Below are positions 24,101 through 35,557 of a stretch of 64,000 nt of DNA, one piece after another (the first letter of the stretch is position 1; each line of letters starts with the position of its first letter). Under the pieces are notes generated by a model that saw only the letters and a program-made list of their open reading frames with translations, was not told where the DNA came from and did no database searches. The translations under genes and the position numbers were made by a program. Source of the DNA: Nymphaea colorata (Eukaryota > Streptophyta > Magnoliopsida > Nymphaeales > Nymphaeaceae); contig NC_045149.1 of the NCBI RefSeq assembly GCF_008831285.2, forward strand, positions 14,968,578 to 15,032,577. The letters run 5' to 3'.

Positions 24101-25219
24101 GGTTGTGACAGACCAAAGCACGGCAAGCTAGTTCAAGCTAGGCTCCATTTCGCCAGTTGAAGAGAAGAGTGTTGGGCCCAGAGGCCAGTCTTCAGGACCA
24201 GGTTCTCCCTTCTGCAGAAATGAGCCCATTTCTGGCGTGGCAGGAGATGAAGGCTAAGGGAGAAGATTGTCAGGTGAATTTGAACCAAGAACCTACTAGG
24301 GCCCACAGAACCTGGTCAAGTGATCTACCAGAATGTGATATTCCAAATCTACCAACGCAACATAAAAGTTGAAGAAGCTACCACATAAAATTGCACAGGC
24401 ATCAAGAAAACAGGATGGCAAATATTTTCTTTCACACACAAACACTAGTTATACTACTGTACAACAAGCTCACCAGATAAAGAGCATAACCACGCAGAAA
24501 CATTGCTTTCTTCCCTGTCTGATCTCTAAGCACATGTGCAGCTCGTCTGTACTCTCTTGAGTCAAAATAAGCTTTTGCCAGTAAGTAATAATCATTTTCA
24601 ATCTCCTCTTCCACAAGAACTGGTGTACCTACATAGGACATGGAAGTGGATGGAGTTGAGAAAACATCACTGCCTCTGAAGCGACGCCTCATGCTCGAAC
24701 TCCCACGATGAGAACGGTGCTGCAGAGGAGTTGATTTCCCATTATCTGGTTCCAGTCCTATCAATTGCTCCGCTGCCCTATCAAAGCCAAATACCATGTT
24801 TCATTTTAAAAACAGAACGTGCTCGGTAAAGGATATCTACAATCTTTTCACGGCCCAGTTTAATGAATTAAAATTAAATGAAACTATTCCAAGTCCGCCA
24901 ACAAATGAAATTACTCAGCCCCCTCTTTCTTTGAGATTCTCACTTTAAGGGGACGAAGCAATTGGGCATCACCACTTTACAAGCGAGGACAAGAAAATAA
25001 ACAGAACGCATGAGAAACAAACAAATATTGCAAAGGAAAAAGGAAAAACTAATAAATACCATAAAAAACAAACCGGCAACAACAGCAACAGAGATATCAG
25101 AAAGCTTTTTGACGGTACCATTTCGCAGCAGAGTAAAGACAACGGTCTCTCAGTTGACGAACTGCTATCCGGAGCTCGTTCCTGTAGGTGTCCCTAGAAC
25201 TTGTAGACATTTTTGTCAT
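21155..25219 (-). CDS. APC8: Anaphase-promoting complex subunit 8 (CDC23)
   Basis: A TPR scaffold subunit of the APC/C ubiquitin ligase, acting in the nucleus to degrade cyclin B and securin. Exons on the minus strand: 25219-25119, 24777-24474, 23425-22169, 21241-21155, with matching phases (W codon split across intron 1). They give 582 residues, or 579 from the second ATG at 25210; Arabidopsis APC8 is about 579. The N-terminal exon reads RNELRIAVRQLRDRCLYSAA, then GSSSMRRRFRGSD, EYRRAAHVLRDQ and the Apc8-family segment IDPFGLYLYGVVLRDRG. TPR repeats dominate the large exon, including KYRPESCCIIGNYYSLKG, KYLSAWTLMGHEYVEMKN, DYRAWYGLGQTYELM and ARMWVALAQCYE. The last exon ends QSGFPSMEVDQFMP. 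Nothing is missing. Leader sequence upstream carries E2F-like and telo-box motifs. Confidence 0.95.
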
Positions 25220-26778
25220 GAAACTCCTCGGCGTTAGTCGAACGAGAGAGAGAGAGAGCAGCCCTTATAGTCGAACAATTTCGACCGCGTCCCTTGGTAA
25301 CCGCTTGTCAATCCTACACCTAAAAAAATAAGGAAATTTATTAACATGCACACGAAATTAGGTGAAGTTTTCTAATAAGCTACTGAGAAAAGTAAAGAAT
25401 CAACAAATGGGAGTATAATACTTCAAAAGGAGGAAGAAATACAAAACGAAAGCTAGAAAAGGGCAACAGCCCCAGAAAAACATGATCTCAAAAACCAAAT
25501 GAAAACGAAAATTCGCTTAATCAAGCTTGACTGTGCACGCAAACAACGGAACCGAGTAAGAGATCTACTAGACTCACTGACTCCAAAGCCTAAACAGATT
25601 AAAACAACGATCAAGGAAAACCAAAACGGAGAAAAAACCACATCCTGGAGCTTCCCCTAACACGACAATCTTGATCGAAAACACGGAAATTGTTAGACGG
25701 GAACCACTTCAATGAGAATCTGCAACTGGGTACCTCACGGGAAATGATCAACCAACAATCATGGATCAGATTTCATCAAATTTTCATGGAAATGTGAACG
25801 AAAAACAAGCAGAAAAATGGAAGAACAAGTGAATAACAGTTTATCTCACGCGCATAAGAATGGCGCCAATGAGAAAGAGAGATTCGTAGCTTAGGGTTTG
25901 CAGGGGGATGAATTGTCGAGATGGAAGAGGGAAGAGAAGGAGGGAAATGGATGGGTTCTCGTTTTAAATGGCGGGACTATGGGGCGAGGCGGGTCTGGAT
26001 CAAACTACAATCAAACCTGACAGGAACCCCAAATTTGGATCCCATGCTGGGCCTGGGGCACCCCAGCCTCGATCAAGCCCCATTATCTTGTGCAATAATG
26101 ACTAACTGTGCAGATTTTCTTGGGTCGAGCAAGTGAGAAGTATTCAAGGTTTCTAGATTTTGGCTGTCTTAGTGTTTGAGCCGTCCTGGATTTGGTTTAC
26201 AGTTCAAGCCATCTCCCATCTGTCTATTGGAATGGTTAAAATACTTCAAAAATCTAGGATAAAAACAATTCGTCCTTATATAAAAAACCACATTTTGTGA
26301 TGTTCTGGGTTGAAAAATCTTTGTCGTATTTCAAAGATTTTTCGTAACTTTTGTATAGTTTTGAGTCATTAAGCAGTGGTGGTAGCCTGTCGACAAGGTG
26401 ACTCGCATAGTTTTGGACCATTGGAAGTAAAGGATCTCTGCTGCTAGATTGTCACACTTTCAGTTCAGAGACAGCAGCCAGCGGCATCAAGTGGCCTTTC
26501 AATCTCAAATTTCTGTTGTAGTCGTTACCAGAAGCAAACCTTAACGATGCTAAAATACTTGTAAACTAAAGATGATTATCATAATCATAACATGGTTGGC
26601 ATAGTTATTGAACAATTGTTACAGGAAATAAAGAAGAACCCAACACCTTTAATTGCCATCAACACCATTATTATAAATTAATGATAATATACAAGGTTTA
26701 CAGTAAAAGGGTGGACTCAGGACTGACACCAAAGCTACATGAGTACATGAACAGTTGTTGGCTAGAGAATTAGCTTCC
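25220..26778. other. APC8 upstream region and mTERF 3' flank
   Basis: Positions 25220-25950 probably hold the APC8 leader, perhaps with a leader intron, and its promoter. A short AG run follows the ATG region at about 25240. Positions 25950-26778 show no gene and should include the mTERF 3' untranslated region. Confidence 0.5.
25862..25899 (-). promoter_or_regulatory. E2F-like site and telo-box upstream of APC8
   Basis: On the minus strand TTGGCGCC (25869-25862) fits the plant E2F consensus TTSSCGSS, and AAACCCTAA (25899-25891) is a telo-box. Both motifs are common near the start of plant cell-cycle genes. They lie 0.64-0.68 kb before the APC8 ATG, probably at a promoter or 5' leader that is followed by a leader intron. 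The role is inferred from position and motif only. Confidence 0.5.
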
Positions 26779-28491
26779 TCAATTGAAACCATTATAATCT
26801 CTGAAAGAAAATGATTCCAGCCACTGCTTCGGAGCGGCAGGATGGATCCTTTTGAGGCAAGAGATGAATCTCCTCTCCGAAGTAGCGAGTATAGTAGCAG
26901 GTGCGTAGTTTATAACCAGCAAGTCTCTCTCCCTAAGCCAAGCCATAATTCTATGCCGAGGCTTCACTCTCTTTTCCAGATCGAAGAGCAGGCAGCCAGG
27001 GAACTTCTGCAGATCCTGCAATGACAATTTCAATCCATTTTGAAAGAAATCGATCTTTTCTTCGATCATGGCAACGCTTTGGTTAAGGATTTTAGGCGAC
27101 AAAAGCATCATTTTCACTAATTCAGAGTGCTCGATTCCCATACCAATAAGACAACTGAAGCGCTGATCCAACTGTTCTTTGGTGGCATGGAGTTTAAGAA
27201 CGATTTCCCTTGCAATGTCGTTTTCGCCGAAACCGACTCCCAGTAAAAATTCCATCTTCGGAATCAGCAGCTTATCCTCTGCTGTTCGATCAGATCTCGG
27301 ATTGCTTTTTGATTCTTCCTTATCGGATTTAGCATTGAAGCCAGTCAATAATCGATGACCACCATTCAGAATTTTACTGCTGAACCAACCATGGAGGCCT
27401 ATAGCTTTCATAATCTCCGGCAAATTCCCGATTGTGTTTCTGCCCAAAACGTGGCGATATCCAAGAACGATCTCTCTCTTCGACTTCCGATCCAAGCCTA
27501 TATAACTCAAAAACTCCGGCATTGTTATCACAAGATCTTTCAAATTAAAATTCAAAATTTCCGGGCGTCGAACGATCAGCCGGCCAACATCTTCGTTCTT
27601 CATTCCCAACCTAGAAAAGAAACTGACCTTTTCTTTCACATTCTCCTCAGAAGATTCAAGCAAAATATTCAAGCCATCGCCCAAGGCTTCCCCAATCGTC
27701 CCCTTCTCGCACCCAAGATCGTAAAAGATCCCAACCTTCCTGCAATTAACGTAGCACAAATCCAAGCAACGCGAATCCGCGAGATGACTCTTGAGCAAGA
27801 CCCACTTGAGATCATCAAACAATCCGTCGTCTTCGCCCGTTGATTCTTCCTCCCGGCGGCCCAAAACGAAGGGAAACGCCAGACAGATGCCGACCAACTG
27901 CGTCCTGCTGAACCCCAACTCGATAATGGCGTCCAGTCGCCGGCGGAGGAGCGATCCGTCGCTATCGAAGATCGAAGCGTCGTGACTGTACAGCAAGCCG
28001 AGCTTGGTCCAGGGGAAGCCGTAGTTGGAGAGCGCAGAGATGGAGTTCAGCAACTGGGGGTTATCGCAGAGGAATAGGCGATCGGCGGGTAGGAAGCGAG
28101 AGACGTCGGAGGCGGCGATGCCGATGCTCTCAAGGAAGGGAAGATACTCGTTGATGGGGTTGTAGCGGAGGAATTGCTGGACGTCGGGGAAGGCGCGGCT
28201 GCGAGAAAGTTTGAGGTTGGAGAGGAGGGACTGGAGGAAGGAGGGTGAGTGCTTGCTGATGTTCTCGGCGTGAGGGTAGAAGAGGGCGCGCGTGGAGTAG
28301 AGATACTCGGTTAGAGCCTGCTTGGCAGGGTTCAGGACGAAAGGGTCGGCGATGGTCCTTCTCTTTCGCTGCTGCCGGAAAGGAACGGCGGTGGTGGTGT
28401 CGCCGGCGGCAATGGCGGTGGACTGAGAGAGGAAGCGTCTGGAGAGGAAAGAGTGGAAGCGGTGGAAGAAGGCAGAGGGCGGAGTATGCAT
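26779..28491 (-). CDS. MTERF18: mTERF-family organelle gene-expression factor, mTERF18-like
   Basis: A single uninterrupted frame of 570 residues on the minus strand. mTERF proteins bind nucleic acid in mitochondria or plastids and affect transcription, splicing or translation. The first 30 residues (MHTPPSAFFHRFHSFLSRRF) are rich in Arg, Ser and Phe with no acidic residue, as in a mitochondrial transit peptide. The body carries repeated mTERF helices, for example YLPFLESIGIAASDVSRFLP, ALSNYGFPWTKLGLLYSHD, FFSRLGMKNEDVGRLIVRRP and FLLGVGFGENDIAREIV. Length and lack of introns fit the long plant mTERF18/SHOT1 type rather than the roughly 300-400-residue forms. The subgroup is from memory and from the nearby DUO1, so the symbol is tentative. 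The start is the first ATG, preceded by a CT-rich leader with a telo-box. Confidence 0.9.
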   Translation of the reverse strand: MHTPPSAFFHRFHSFLSRRFLSQSTAIAAGDTTTAVPFRQQRKRRTIADPFVLNPAKQALTEYLYSTRALFYPHAENISKHSPSFLQSLLSNLKLSRSRAFPDVQQFLRYNPINEYLPFLESIGIAASDVSRFLPADRLFLCDNPQLLNSISALSNYGFPWTKLGLLYSHDASIFDSDGSLLRRRLDAIIELGFSRTQLVGICLAFPFVLGRREEESTGEDDGLFDDLKWVLLKSHLADSRCLDLCYVNCRKVGIFYDLGCEKGTIGEALGDGLNILLESSEENVKEKVSFFSRLGMKNEDVGRLIVRRPEILNFNLKDLVITMPEFLSYIGLDRKSKREIVLGYRHVLGRNTIGNLPEIMKAIGLHGWFSSKILNGGHRLLTGFNAKSDKEESKSNPRSDRTAEDKLLIPKMEFLLGVGFGENDIAREIVLKLHATKEQLDQRFSCLIGMGIEHSELVKMMLLSPKILNQSVAMIEEKIDFFQNGLKLSLQDLQKFPGCLLFDLEKRVKPRHRIMAWLRERDLLVINYAPATILATSERRFISCLKRIHPAAPKQWLESFSFRDYNGFN

Positions 28492-28555
28492 TACGCTTCC
28501 CCCCTTTCTGTCTTCTCTATCTTTTGCTCTGGTGGGTTCGCAGCGGAAAGAGGGC

Positions 28556-28564
28556 TTAGGGTTT
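28556..28564 (-). promoter_or_regulatory. Telo-box upstream of the mTERF gene
   Basis: The minus strand reads AAACCCTAA 65 bases before the mTERF start codon. This motif is frequent just downstream of the transcription start of plant housekeeping and organelle-related genes. Functional role inferred. Confidence 0.45.
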
Positions 28565-28789
28565 TAGCAGAGCCTTCGGCATGAATGACCTGAGAGAGAG
28601 CACAGACGAGACGATCGCTGCCGAGCGCCGAGTGAGTTTAGGTTGGGCATGGAGCGGGATTAGGAACGGGTCCGGTATTTATTGCAAAACTCCCTTGACT
28701 ACAACCCGTGTTTGTTGGTCTATGCTTCAATGGCGCTTCTTCTTGTATTACGAGAAATTCACATTTCGAGAGATCGATAGAAAGATTTG

Positions 28790-30150
28790 AGTGTCGACTA
28801 GTCATCGTCTAACGCTACACAACTTTGCTCAAGCTCGACTCGAACCCGCTTCACAAAACTCCACTCACATGTACGTTTAAAATATTAAATGAGTTGAGTT
28901 CAAGTTCTAGCAGCTTGATTTGTCTAAACTCAATTGGTTGAACTACATAATTAATCTTGAATTATAATGAGATAACAATTAAACGAGGTGCAACAAAAAA
29001 TAAATTAAAATAAATAAAACATAAATGAGTTAAAGGAGTCTAGTTTGAATTCAACGATGCATCGTTGAGTCAAGGTTGAGTTTATTTTATTGAGGTGGAC
29101 TCACACGCACACACAACATACAGATATGGCCCATGTACATTGCCCTTTTCCTATGCCCAATCTGCCCATTCATTGTAGTTCTCTTCTTTATTTGCTCGTT
29201 TTAATGTCAAAATTTTGCTGGTCAAACCTCTTTTATTAGTCTGAATTACATATTCATAAACAACGCCTGAAAGTTTTACGACGAGTTTAAAAAAAACTTG
29301 AAAAATATGAAATTTTTTTTAAAAAATTAAAAAACTAAAAATAAAGTAAAAATAAAATAAATGAAAAAATAATAACACAAATGTCAAAAGATAAAGTAGA
29401 TTTCTAACAAATAAAAAAAGAATGAAAAAAAAACTATTTGGTATTAAAAAAACATAAAGATTTTTAACGTTTTTTTCAAAAAAAAAAAACTTTTTTGTTA
29501 AGTTTTTAAGTTTGAAAAAAAAAAGTGTTTTCTATAAGCATGGTATGGTATTGTGAAATTAGTGCTTTGACAAGGCAACCCAAATCAAATAAGTAAAGCA
29601 TTCTTCAATGTCGAACAAAGTTTAATGTGATCGACTTAATTTTTTTTAAAATTGGAGCTTTATTTTTTAAAAATGCTAAAACTAAATTTTAGATCAATTG
29701 AGAGTGATATTTTTTTCCGACGAGGATATTTGAAATGTTAGAAAACCCCATTAATTTGCCGGAAGTTGATGCTTACGTAATTCACAGCCATTTATAACTT
29801 GTTGAAACTAATTCGGTTGTGATAGTTTTGAAGAAGTGTAATGTAATTAGGCGGCAAAAATGTTATACTTAAAAGGTTTGAGGTTTAAATCCGGTAATTA
29901 GTTTAATGCATCTATTACTTTTTGCTCATACACTATACACTCGACATAAAAAGATGTATAAAAATGTGCTGTAGGTCCAATTAAGATATAATCACGACGG
30001 CTTCACGCAAAAAGCAGTTTATCTTAATAAACACTAAAATTTGTGATTGTAAAAAACGAACATTAAAAAGTTGTGATTTGCACTAATACGAAAGATGATT
30101 ATGTTATATAAGGAAAATATCAAGGGCATAAAAGTCATACTGTCGGCTAC
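28790..30150. other. AT-rich spacer between divergent mTERF and KH genes
   Basis: Very AT-rich with long A and T runs, notably 29280-29530. No gene seen. It resembles matrix-attachment-type or degraded element DNA. The KH gene promoter should lie near 30000-30200. Confidence 0.5.
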
Positions 30151-30219
30151 AACAGGCTGGTGACTGTTTTCCCGGCTTTTCCGACCCCAAGGAGTGTTGG
30201 TCTCTCCCGCGTCTTCTTG

Positions 30220-31162
30220 ATGAGTGACTATGAGACGAGGGGGTCGTCTTCCGACGATCGCGAGGAAGAGGGCGCCCCGCGGCCGTCCTCCCCCTCGGAG
30301 GAAGGTGAGGAGGACGCCCAAGGAAGCAGGAAGCGGCCTCGCCCTTCCGGCGATGGCGAGGATGAAGATTGCCGGGACGGAGATTTTCCGGCGAAAGTAC
30401 CGGCGAGGTCCCGCGACATCATCTTCCGCATCGTCGTCCCGTCCGTGCAAATCGGCAGAGTCATCGGCGTCAAGGGAAGCCAGATCCGTCGGATCCGAGA
30501 AGAGACCAGAGCGACTATCAAAATCGCCGATGCCGTAACGGTAGGCCCCGCATTCTTTCTTTTATCTTTTTTTTTCCTTCTTTTTTTCCCCTTCCTTGTG
30601 GACGGTTTCTTATTGTCTACGTCGGTTGATCCACGGCCAAGATTTCGTTTGTTTGAGCGCGTGTATTGACTGAGTTTTGTTTGGAATCGCGACATTATCA
30701 TCTTATTTGTCTGGAATAGAGGACTTTGATCGGTGGGATATATTTTTGGGTGCAGTAGATGAAAAATGGTAAACATATGCTTTAGTTGCTAAAACTGGGA
30801 CAGTGTAATTGAAGGATAAGAAACATAATAACATATGCTCCTACTGCAGAGATAGCTTGGAATGGGATAAGACCCTAAAACGATTACGAAGACCCTTTTC
30901 TTCACATTTTGTAAGGCTCGACGGTGCTAACCACGAGAATTCAGGTTAAACGAGTCTATTCCGACTAACTGGATGTAATGGCTTAGTCTTTTAAGGCATT
31001 TATTCCGTTTGGGCAGCATGAGAAGTTGAGAATGAAATGCTACTTGAACAATTCCATACTGGGTTCCCTGTAAGCCTCCGGAATCGAAATGTGGTCATCA
31101 AAGGAAACATAACTAATGTCTCTGGGCTAGACTAATCTGCCAACATGACGAAATGAAGATTG

Positions 31163-31209
<47 letters not shown>

Positions 31210-31245
31210 TGTGCAAGTTCATTACTGCTTTATTTTTCTAAGTCT

Positions 31246-31341
<96 letters not shown>

Positions 31342-34300
31342 TTAGAAAAATAAAGCAGTAATGAACTTGCACATATTTTTTTGGTTCAAGATGTTTAGGC
31401 CATAGTACTGCATAGAAATAAAAAAGAGTTGCTTCCAAACTATTTATGCCCTCGTCCCCAGATCATCTTACATACCTTTGAGGCACACTTTCATGTGATT
31501 TTTCGTCCAAATATGTGAATGTGTTCGTTAATTGTCTATTAATTGATAACCATTCCTTGAATCAATGAATTTTACAATGACTGATTCTTTTTGAAATTCA
31601 ATTGTTGGCACGGTATAATCTTTTCTTTTCCTCTCCCTTCTTTTTCTCAAGAAATACATCTAAAAGTTGAAATAACCTGGATGAGACCTTTTTTTTTTAA
31701 CTAATACACTATATAAATAGCATCTATACCCTATAACCAAGTACAAAGCGCTGCAACTCCAGTTCTTGCCTCTTGGATATGTCTTGATTGGCCGGGTCTC
31801 AACTTTGTTGTTACGTGGTCTGTGTTGCAGTCACAGGTACTGTTCTTTGTTGCATCTCGACGATTTAAAATGTTAAAGTATCAAATATATAGTTTTCTGT
31901 GTCAATCTTACACGAATCAGAATTAGGTAGGCAAAGATAAAAGAATATATACGTTAGAGGGAGGCAATAGATTTAGGGTTTTGGTATTGTTGTTGGTTGA
32001 AAGATTTACTGGGAGAAATCTTTCAAGGCGCAATCCAGTGAAGAAAGGAAAACTTTTAATCCCTTTACTGGCGGATGGTATGTACGAAGCTGGTTATCAT
32101 CAGAAAAGACTAAACAGGCCTTGAAATTTAGTCCCAAGTAGGTCTTCTCCTTAAGCTTTTGAAAAGTTATATTTGTGCATTTGTCTACTTATGCATTTAA
32201 GGACAACTACAATATATGAGCTACAGAAAGGAGAAGAGGAGCACGAAAACTTCCAAACTTATTTTAAAATAAATGGATGTTGATGTGTATTTTATGTCTC
32301 TTTCGTTAGTAAATCGTTTGAAGTTGTATCTATGCAGGCATGCCTGCTTGAGGTGGCTTGCAATCTTATTTAAAAATAAAAAAGGTTGTCATTTGTGCAA
32401 TGTGAGATTTTTCCTAGAGGAGTCACATGCAGGTGGGACGCCTTTTATGGAGACGCCTATATGACCTTTAAATGTTACTGCCTGTATGTTGGCACACCCT
32501 TGCTGAATTGTTTCAGCTTTGTCACCAAGCAAGGGCTGATCCATCTTTTCAATATCAAATCTATGTTTTAGTTTTTCAGAAAAATTGGTGGCAGTGGGCT
32601 TGGCCTGCATCTCCTAGTAAAACATAGAGTCTGCTACTCTTCACACTCATGGTTTCTGTTGTGTTAAAACCTAATGAGTCATGACAACAAGAATATTTTA
32701 CGATTTCTTTTGTATTTAAATGGCAAAATAAGTATATGTATAATGTAGCTGTCGGACTCAAAGTTATGTCCCAGATAATAAGTTTGACTTCAACTTTGAC
32801 TTACCTTGAATTTAATTAGCTTAAGCCAAGCCTAATAGGATCAACATATCTATGTGTTCTGTAGCCATTTGAAGAGCGTGTCATCATTATAAGTTCTAGA
32901 GATGATGAATGTGAAGTCTCTGATGCAGAGCGTGCACTCCAGTATATAGCTAAAATTATTCTCCAGGTATGCACTCTCTTCTTGGTTTTATTTTCATGTC
33001 CTGGATTTTGCTCTTACTAGGCAAGTTTTGAGCTTCCGCCTTCATCTTCACGGCCATTTATTTTATCAGGAGTAAAGCAGTATCCGGTTTTATTGTGAAA
33101 CAGCTTCTGCAAGCTTGTTGTGTCTTGTGAACTTTAGTCATGAGGGAAATATTTATCTGGTGGAAGTGCTTGCACTGAAGGTTGTGGTTTGTTATTTGTT
33201 TGTATTGCTGAGCAGGATGACAACAATGGTATGATAGCACCAAGAGTGGGTACTGGGCATTCTGCTAAGAACATGATCAGGCTTCTAATTGCAGGGTCTC
33301 AGGCTGGTTGCCTGATTGGGGTTTCTGGTCATAGCATTGCAGAAATAAGAAATTCTTCGGGTGCAACTGTCCAGATCATGGCACCAAATCATTTGCCTTC
33401 CTGTGCATCTGCACATGAATCAGATCGCTTGGTGCAGGTAGACGTTTGTTGGATATGCCTTCACTCCTTCTCTCATCTCGTCCTTGGCTAGCATGCTGTC
33501 TGCAGATTGTTAACTTGTCTATTTTGGAGCGTAGGATTGCCATGCTTCAGAGTTTTAACAAGGGATTTTTCACATCCAATAAAATCTGTGCTCATTACAT
33601 ATATTAAAACATTTATTTATTTTGTTCTGTTGTGTCTATATGTGTCTGCGCATGTATATTACTGGGTTTTCTGATTGACACTACATGCTCCTGTGCTTAG
33701 GCACGTGGTTACACACAAGTAGAGCAGAACATTAATGGTGAATATAAGGTCATTGGACTTTGGAGAATCATAACTAACTGAATAATTTTTAGTTCTTCCG
33801 GTACTTCCATTTTCCTTGTTGGGTGAGCATAAGCTTTTTGTGGGAACGTCTGAATTTTCCTGTCTTAAACTAGGATGATGTTTACACTTTATAGTTTATA
33901 CTGTCCTTATTTTTCTTTCTCAATAGAAAATTTGTTTTTCGGCTGAACACTTGGCCTTCGATGTGCTTCATATGGTCTCCAGTTATCTCCTCCCTACTTC
34001 ATATATCAACTATCAGGTCTTATATTGAGGGAAAAAATAATAAAAACTAACTATGCAATGATACCATCTGAGGGGATTTCAGGAGAGTTGAGGTTCTTTA
34101 TGGTTCTCTTAGTTTGGAGAGTTCATATGACATTCTCCATATTTCCACATATTTCATTTTCCTATTACAGGTTTCTCTTTTTACATTTTCAGAACTTGTG
34201 CTGAGTATTCAGCTCTGTGTTTTTATTCCATGTTCAGGTTTCGGGTGACATTGCAGAAGTTCTGAAAGCTTTAGAGAGGATAGGCTATAAATTAAGGTTG

Positions 34301-35504
34301 GAACCATTCTGATTTATTTTCTGGACTATTATCAAATTTCTTTTCTTTTTCTTTTTTTTGGTTTTATTTTTACCCCTAAGTGAATGAAAACGTATGCAGG
34401 GAAAAACCCCCAAAAAGAGTAATTTCTATCAGGCCAACTTACAATTTCAGTGCAGGCCCTGCACCTTATTTAACAGTACCTTCAGGTTTATCCCTGTTAG
34501 TTTCTTCAGTGGCTTGCTAGCATGTTCTCTTTGTTGCTTCTGGTTACTGTTCACAACATCAAAATAGAAACAAGTTTCTTCTTTATACAGCAGACACTGT
34601 GACGTCTGAGATATTGATCTCGGAGTCAATGGTTGGTGGGTTGATTGGAAAACACGGCTCCAACATTTCGAACTTCAGGGCTTGGTCTGGTGCAACAATT
34701 AGGGTATATACCAATATATTTATCAGATTACTGTAGTTCACTTTCTTGGGTTTTCTATCCAGCCAAACGATAAATGAGGTGTTGGGATACTTAAGTTCAT
34801 ATAATCTAAAACTGCAAGCTCATGCAGCTGGGTGTTGTGTAGGCCAAAAGTTACTGCTCGCTCACTCACTCACTCACTCAACACATACTATCTGATATAG
34901 ACATGAACGTGTAAATTTTAGGAGGAATAAGGAGTTACTGTCATTTTCTGGAGTTGTAACTTTTATCCTGATTTTCTGCTCTCGTCATGTAGGTCATTGG
35001 TGAAAGAGGTGAAAGACCACAGAGACATATACGTATTGAAGGCAGTGCCGATCAGGTAAACTCTCCAGGTCCAGCTAGTCTCTGTCTGAATTAATGGTTA
35101 TTTCCAGCCATCCTGTCATAGTAGGCGCCAGGTTGGTTTGGACATATAAGTTGATTGCTGGGCCAGGTCGAGCATCTCATTGATGGGCTCTCCTAACTGG
35201 CTAAATAGACTTTGCTTATACTTGGCTGATGCCAGGTGGCCTCCTTCGAGGCAGAGCCTCTTGTGCTTGCCAAATTTTCTCCTGGGAGTTCAATGGGCCT
35301 TTTTTTTAGAGTTTTATGCTATCCGGGAGGAGATCAGTGCTGAATTATGGTTTCTTGGTAGAATTTCGAGTTTGATTGCCTTTTCTTAAAGTCTCAAGCT
35401 GTACCTGACCTGATTGTGGCTTTTATATATGTTGCGGGAAGCAGGTAGCTGCGGCCAAGATGTTGGTAGAAAACTACATTAGCTCACAAGTGAACGGGTC
35501 ATGA
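30220..35504 (+). CDS. Three-KH-domain RNA-binding protein (PCBP-like)
   Basis: A nuclear or cytoplasmic RNA-binding protein of 341 residues. Eight exons join in phase: 30220-30540, 32865-32966, 33216-33437, 34238-34296, 34400-34485, 34591-34703, 34993-35055, 35445-35504. The N-terminus (1-60) is acidic and Ser/Pro-rich with KRPRP as a possible nuclear signal. KH1 starts near residue 66 ([23 protein letters not shown] loop at 83-86), KH2 near 160 ([20 protein letters not shown] loop at 176-179) and KH3 near 270 ([17 protein letters not shown], loop 283-286). KH2 lacks a basic residue in its loop, which may weaken RNA contact. ATG 30220 is the first in-frame ATG. A polyadenylation signal follows. 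Plant relatives include FLK and PEPPER types, but I cannot name the subgroup. A tandem AG at 34590 allows a one-codon difference. Confidence 0.88.
31205..31378. repeat. Perfect 41-bp inverted repeat around an AT tract
   Basis: The left arm (31205-31245, ending TTTTTCTAAGTCT) is the exact reverse complement of the right arm (31338-31378, starting AGACTTAGAAAAA). The 92 bases between are almost pure TA repeat and also self-complementary, so the whole unit could fold into one long hairpin. A further TA run (31165-31204) precedes it. It lies in intron 1 of the KH gene. Confidence 0.9.
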
Positions 35505-35551
35505 CAATGCCGATCCTTTTACGCCTTTTGGGCGTTCACACCTCTTGTATC

Positions 35552-35557
35552 AATAAA
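35552..35557 (+). terminator. Polyadenylation signal of the KH gene
   Basis: AATAAA lies 48 bases past the KH stop codon and is followed by a CT-rich run. The position suits a plant near-upstream element. Confidence 0.55.

Noticed and set aside
27355-27843. 162-residue plus-strand frame
   Set aside because: It is the antisense shadow of the mTERF coding sequence.
31238-31438. Frame of alternating Ile-Tyr residues
   Set aside because: It is the translation of the TA microsatellite and the hairpin arms, not a gene.
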